This document shows positions 32,064-32,852 of a stretch of 32,852 bases of DNA, in pieces (the stretch's first letter is position 1; every line of letters starts with the position of its first letter). The stretch spans positions 1 through 32,852 of the forward strand of contig CANHIY010000018.1 in the NCBI GenBank assembly GCA_947461175.1, in the 5' to 3' direction. A program made the position numbers and the translations under genes. The DNA is from Bacteriovoracaceae bacterium (GTDB taxonomy: Bacteria; Bdellovibrionota; Bacteriovoracia; Bacteriovoracales; Bacteriovoracaceae). The notes below the pieces were generated by a model that was not told the DNA's origin, did no database searches, and saw nothing but the letters and a program-made list of their open reading frames with translations.

Positions 32064-32852
32064 CGTATGCCCTGGGCCGAAGTATCGCTGGACCTCCGGA
32101 TAGGTGGAGGCGCTTGAGGTTGTGGAGGCCCCGGATAGTAAGGGGTAGGGACTTTTTTCTTATCATCTACCGCGGATGGTTCAAGTTTTTTTATGTCAAC
32201 GCACTTTTTAATCGGACTATTCGGATCCTTATCTTTGGTGAGTGTTCCACAAACTTTATAGTCCTCACTAAATCTTTTTTGAATGATCACTTTTGTGTTT
32301 GGTGAAGAGGTTTCTGTGCCATCTTGAGCAACTCCGCTGGTCGTGTTTTCTTTTTCTTCAACCCCCACACTTATCTTGGAATCATCAACCTCTTCTATCA
32401 CCCAATTAAAGGTCCACCCCTCATGGTTAGTTAAAGTTGCAGTCACTTTATAATCTTTACTTCTTTGATCACCGGTTACTTCTAGGGTAGGGGTCTTATC
32501 ATCATCTTCTTTTTCATCCTTCTTCCATTGAATATCGCAGGATATATCCTCGGGGGGGTTAAGAAGTATAGTAACGATTAAACTCTCTTCATCTTCTTTG
32601 AATTTGCTAAAGTCAGTTTTAATCTCATTTACAATTGTTTCATTTTTTCCTGGCTTACTTAATTCTGAAACAACGCAATTAATGGCTCCGTTTTCTTTGG
32701 AGCAAACTACTTTGCAAATGTAGGAGTTAACTGGCTCATTAGGTGTAACTGGCTCATTAGGTGTAACTGGCTCATTAGGTGTAACTGGCTCATTAGGTGT
32801 AACTGGCTCATTAGGTGTAACTGGCTCATTAGGTGTAACTGGCTCATTAGGT
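32060..32852 (-). CDS. Secreted-type repeat protein, 3' part only
   Basis: The minus-strand frame is open from the right edge to the TAG at 32060, so the N-terminal part is outside the window. In order: at least six exact copies of the hexapeptide PENPTV, then a cysteine-containing segment ([20 protein letters not shown]), two related beta-type stretches with [12 protein letters not shown] and [12 protein letters not shown], and a Pro-rich end ([16 protein letters not shown]). This looks like an extracellular protein with Ig-like domains joined by a repeat linker. No family recognised. A GTG at 32446 is merely an internal Val codon. Confidence 0.7.
   Translation of the reverse strand, partial: PNEPVTPNEPVTPNEPVTPNEPVTPNEPVTPNEPVTPNEPVNSYICKVVCSKENGAINCVVSELSKPGKNETIVNEIKTDFSKFKEDEESLIVTILLNPPEDISCDIQWKKDEKEDDDKTPTLEVTGDQRSKDYKVTATLTNHEGWTFNWVIEEVDDSKISVGVEEKENTTSGVAQDGTETSSPNTKVIIQKRFSEDYKVCGTLTKDKDPNSPIKKCVDIKKLEPSAVDDKKKVPTPYYPGPPQPQAPPPIRRSSDTSAQGIR
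32729..32852. repeat. 18-bp tandem repeat, identical copies, reaching window edge
   Basis: The unit AACTGGCTCATTAGGTGT occurs six times in full (32729-32836) plus 16 bases, with no mismatch. It is in frame and codes PENPTV on the minus strand. The array continues beyond the window, so copy number is unknown. Confidence 0.98.

Noticed and set aside
32114-32305. Plus-strand frame in the repeat-protein region
   Set aside because: Shadow of the long minus-strand frame, with no ribosome site.

Overview
This window is a bacterial chromosomal segment of AT-leaning, very gene-dense DNA. Almost every base is coding, and no gene-free stretch reaches 300 bases; the longest gaps are 12885-13167 and 9007-9250. 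I see no rRNA, tRNA, CRISPR array, insertion sequence or phage gene. Many genes encode short Sec-exported proteins, lipoproteins and outer-membrane barrels. Together with a der/YfgM/BamB neighbourhood, an ffh-rpsP-khpA-rimM-trmD cluster, a deltaproteobacterial-type SPOUT methyltransferase beside rplS, and a full menaquinone pathway, this suggests a Gram-negative of the Bdellovibrionota (Bacteriovorax/Peredibacter-like). That placement is inference from gene content and style; no marker gene proves it.

Layout. 1-4628: the 3' part of der, two inverted barrel-type genes, then a YfgM-like TPR protein and a BamB-like lipoprotein. 4650-9006: an exported M14 carboxypeptidase, an EVE protein, three unrecognised exported proteins, and a 37-residue, extremely basic small gene. 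9007-9250: an AT-rich gap holding a CRP-type dyad, a promoter-like element and a strong hairpin terminator. 9251-12884 (minus): dus, a 659-residue exported protein, and a hotdog thioesterase. 13168-16585: ffh, rpsP, khpA, rimM, trmD, with a hairpin in each gap up to rimM. 16714-18038: a DUF5995-like exported protein and a lipocalin. 18035-26259 (minus): a nine-gene operon running DAHP synthase, menG(ubiE), menB, menF, menD, menH, menA, menC, menE. 26423-29359: SPOUT methyltransferase, rplS, a barrel protein, rnhB, yraN. 29466-32852: a glycine-zipper protein, a STAS protein, rsmI, a class-II cyclic-nucleotide phosphodiesterase-like enzyme, and the 3' end of a secreted repeat protein that runs off the window.

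How genes work together. The minus-strand operon encodes every classical step from chorismate to menaquinone except a dedicated DHNA-CoA thioesterase, and starts with the first shikimate-pathway enzyme, so precursor supply and quinone synthesis are probably co-expressed. The genes ffh, rpsP, khpA, rimM, trmD, SPOUT MTase, rplS, rnhB, yraN and rsmI normally cluster; here about 10 kb, including the men operon on the other strand, separates trmD from the SPOUT MTase. Several convergent pairs overlap at their stop codons.

Most interesting leads: an acidic insertion of about 120 residues inside the second GTPase domain of Der; a terminator whose T-run abuts the rimM start codon; the small basic protein with a possible short RNA beside it; the aroF-men operon with a dyad in its leader; and an identical 18-bp tandem repeat coding for a hexapeptide at the right edge. 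I did not find a clear new defence system or similar multi-gene novelty.
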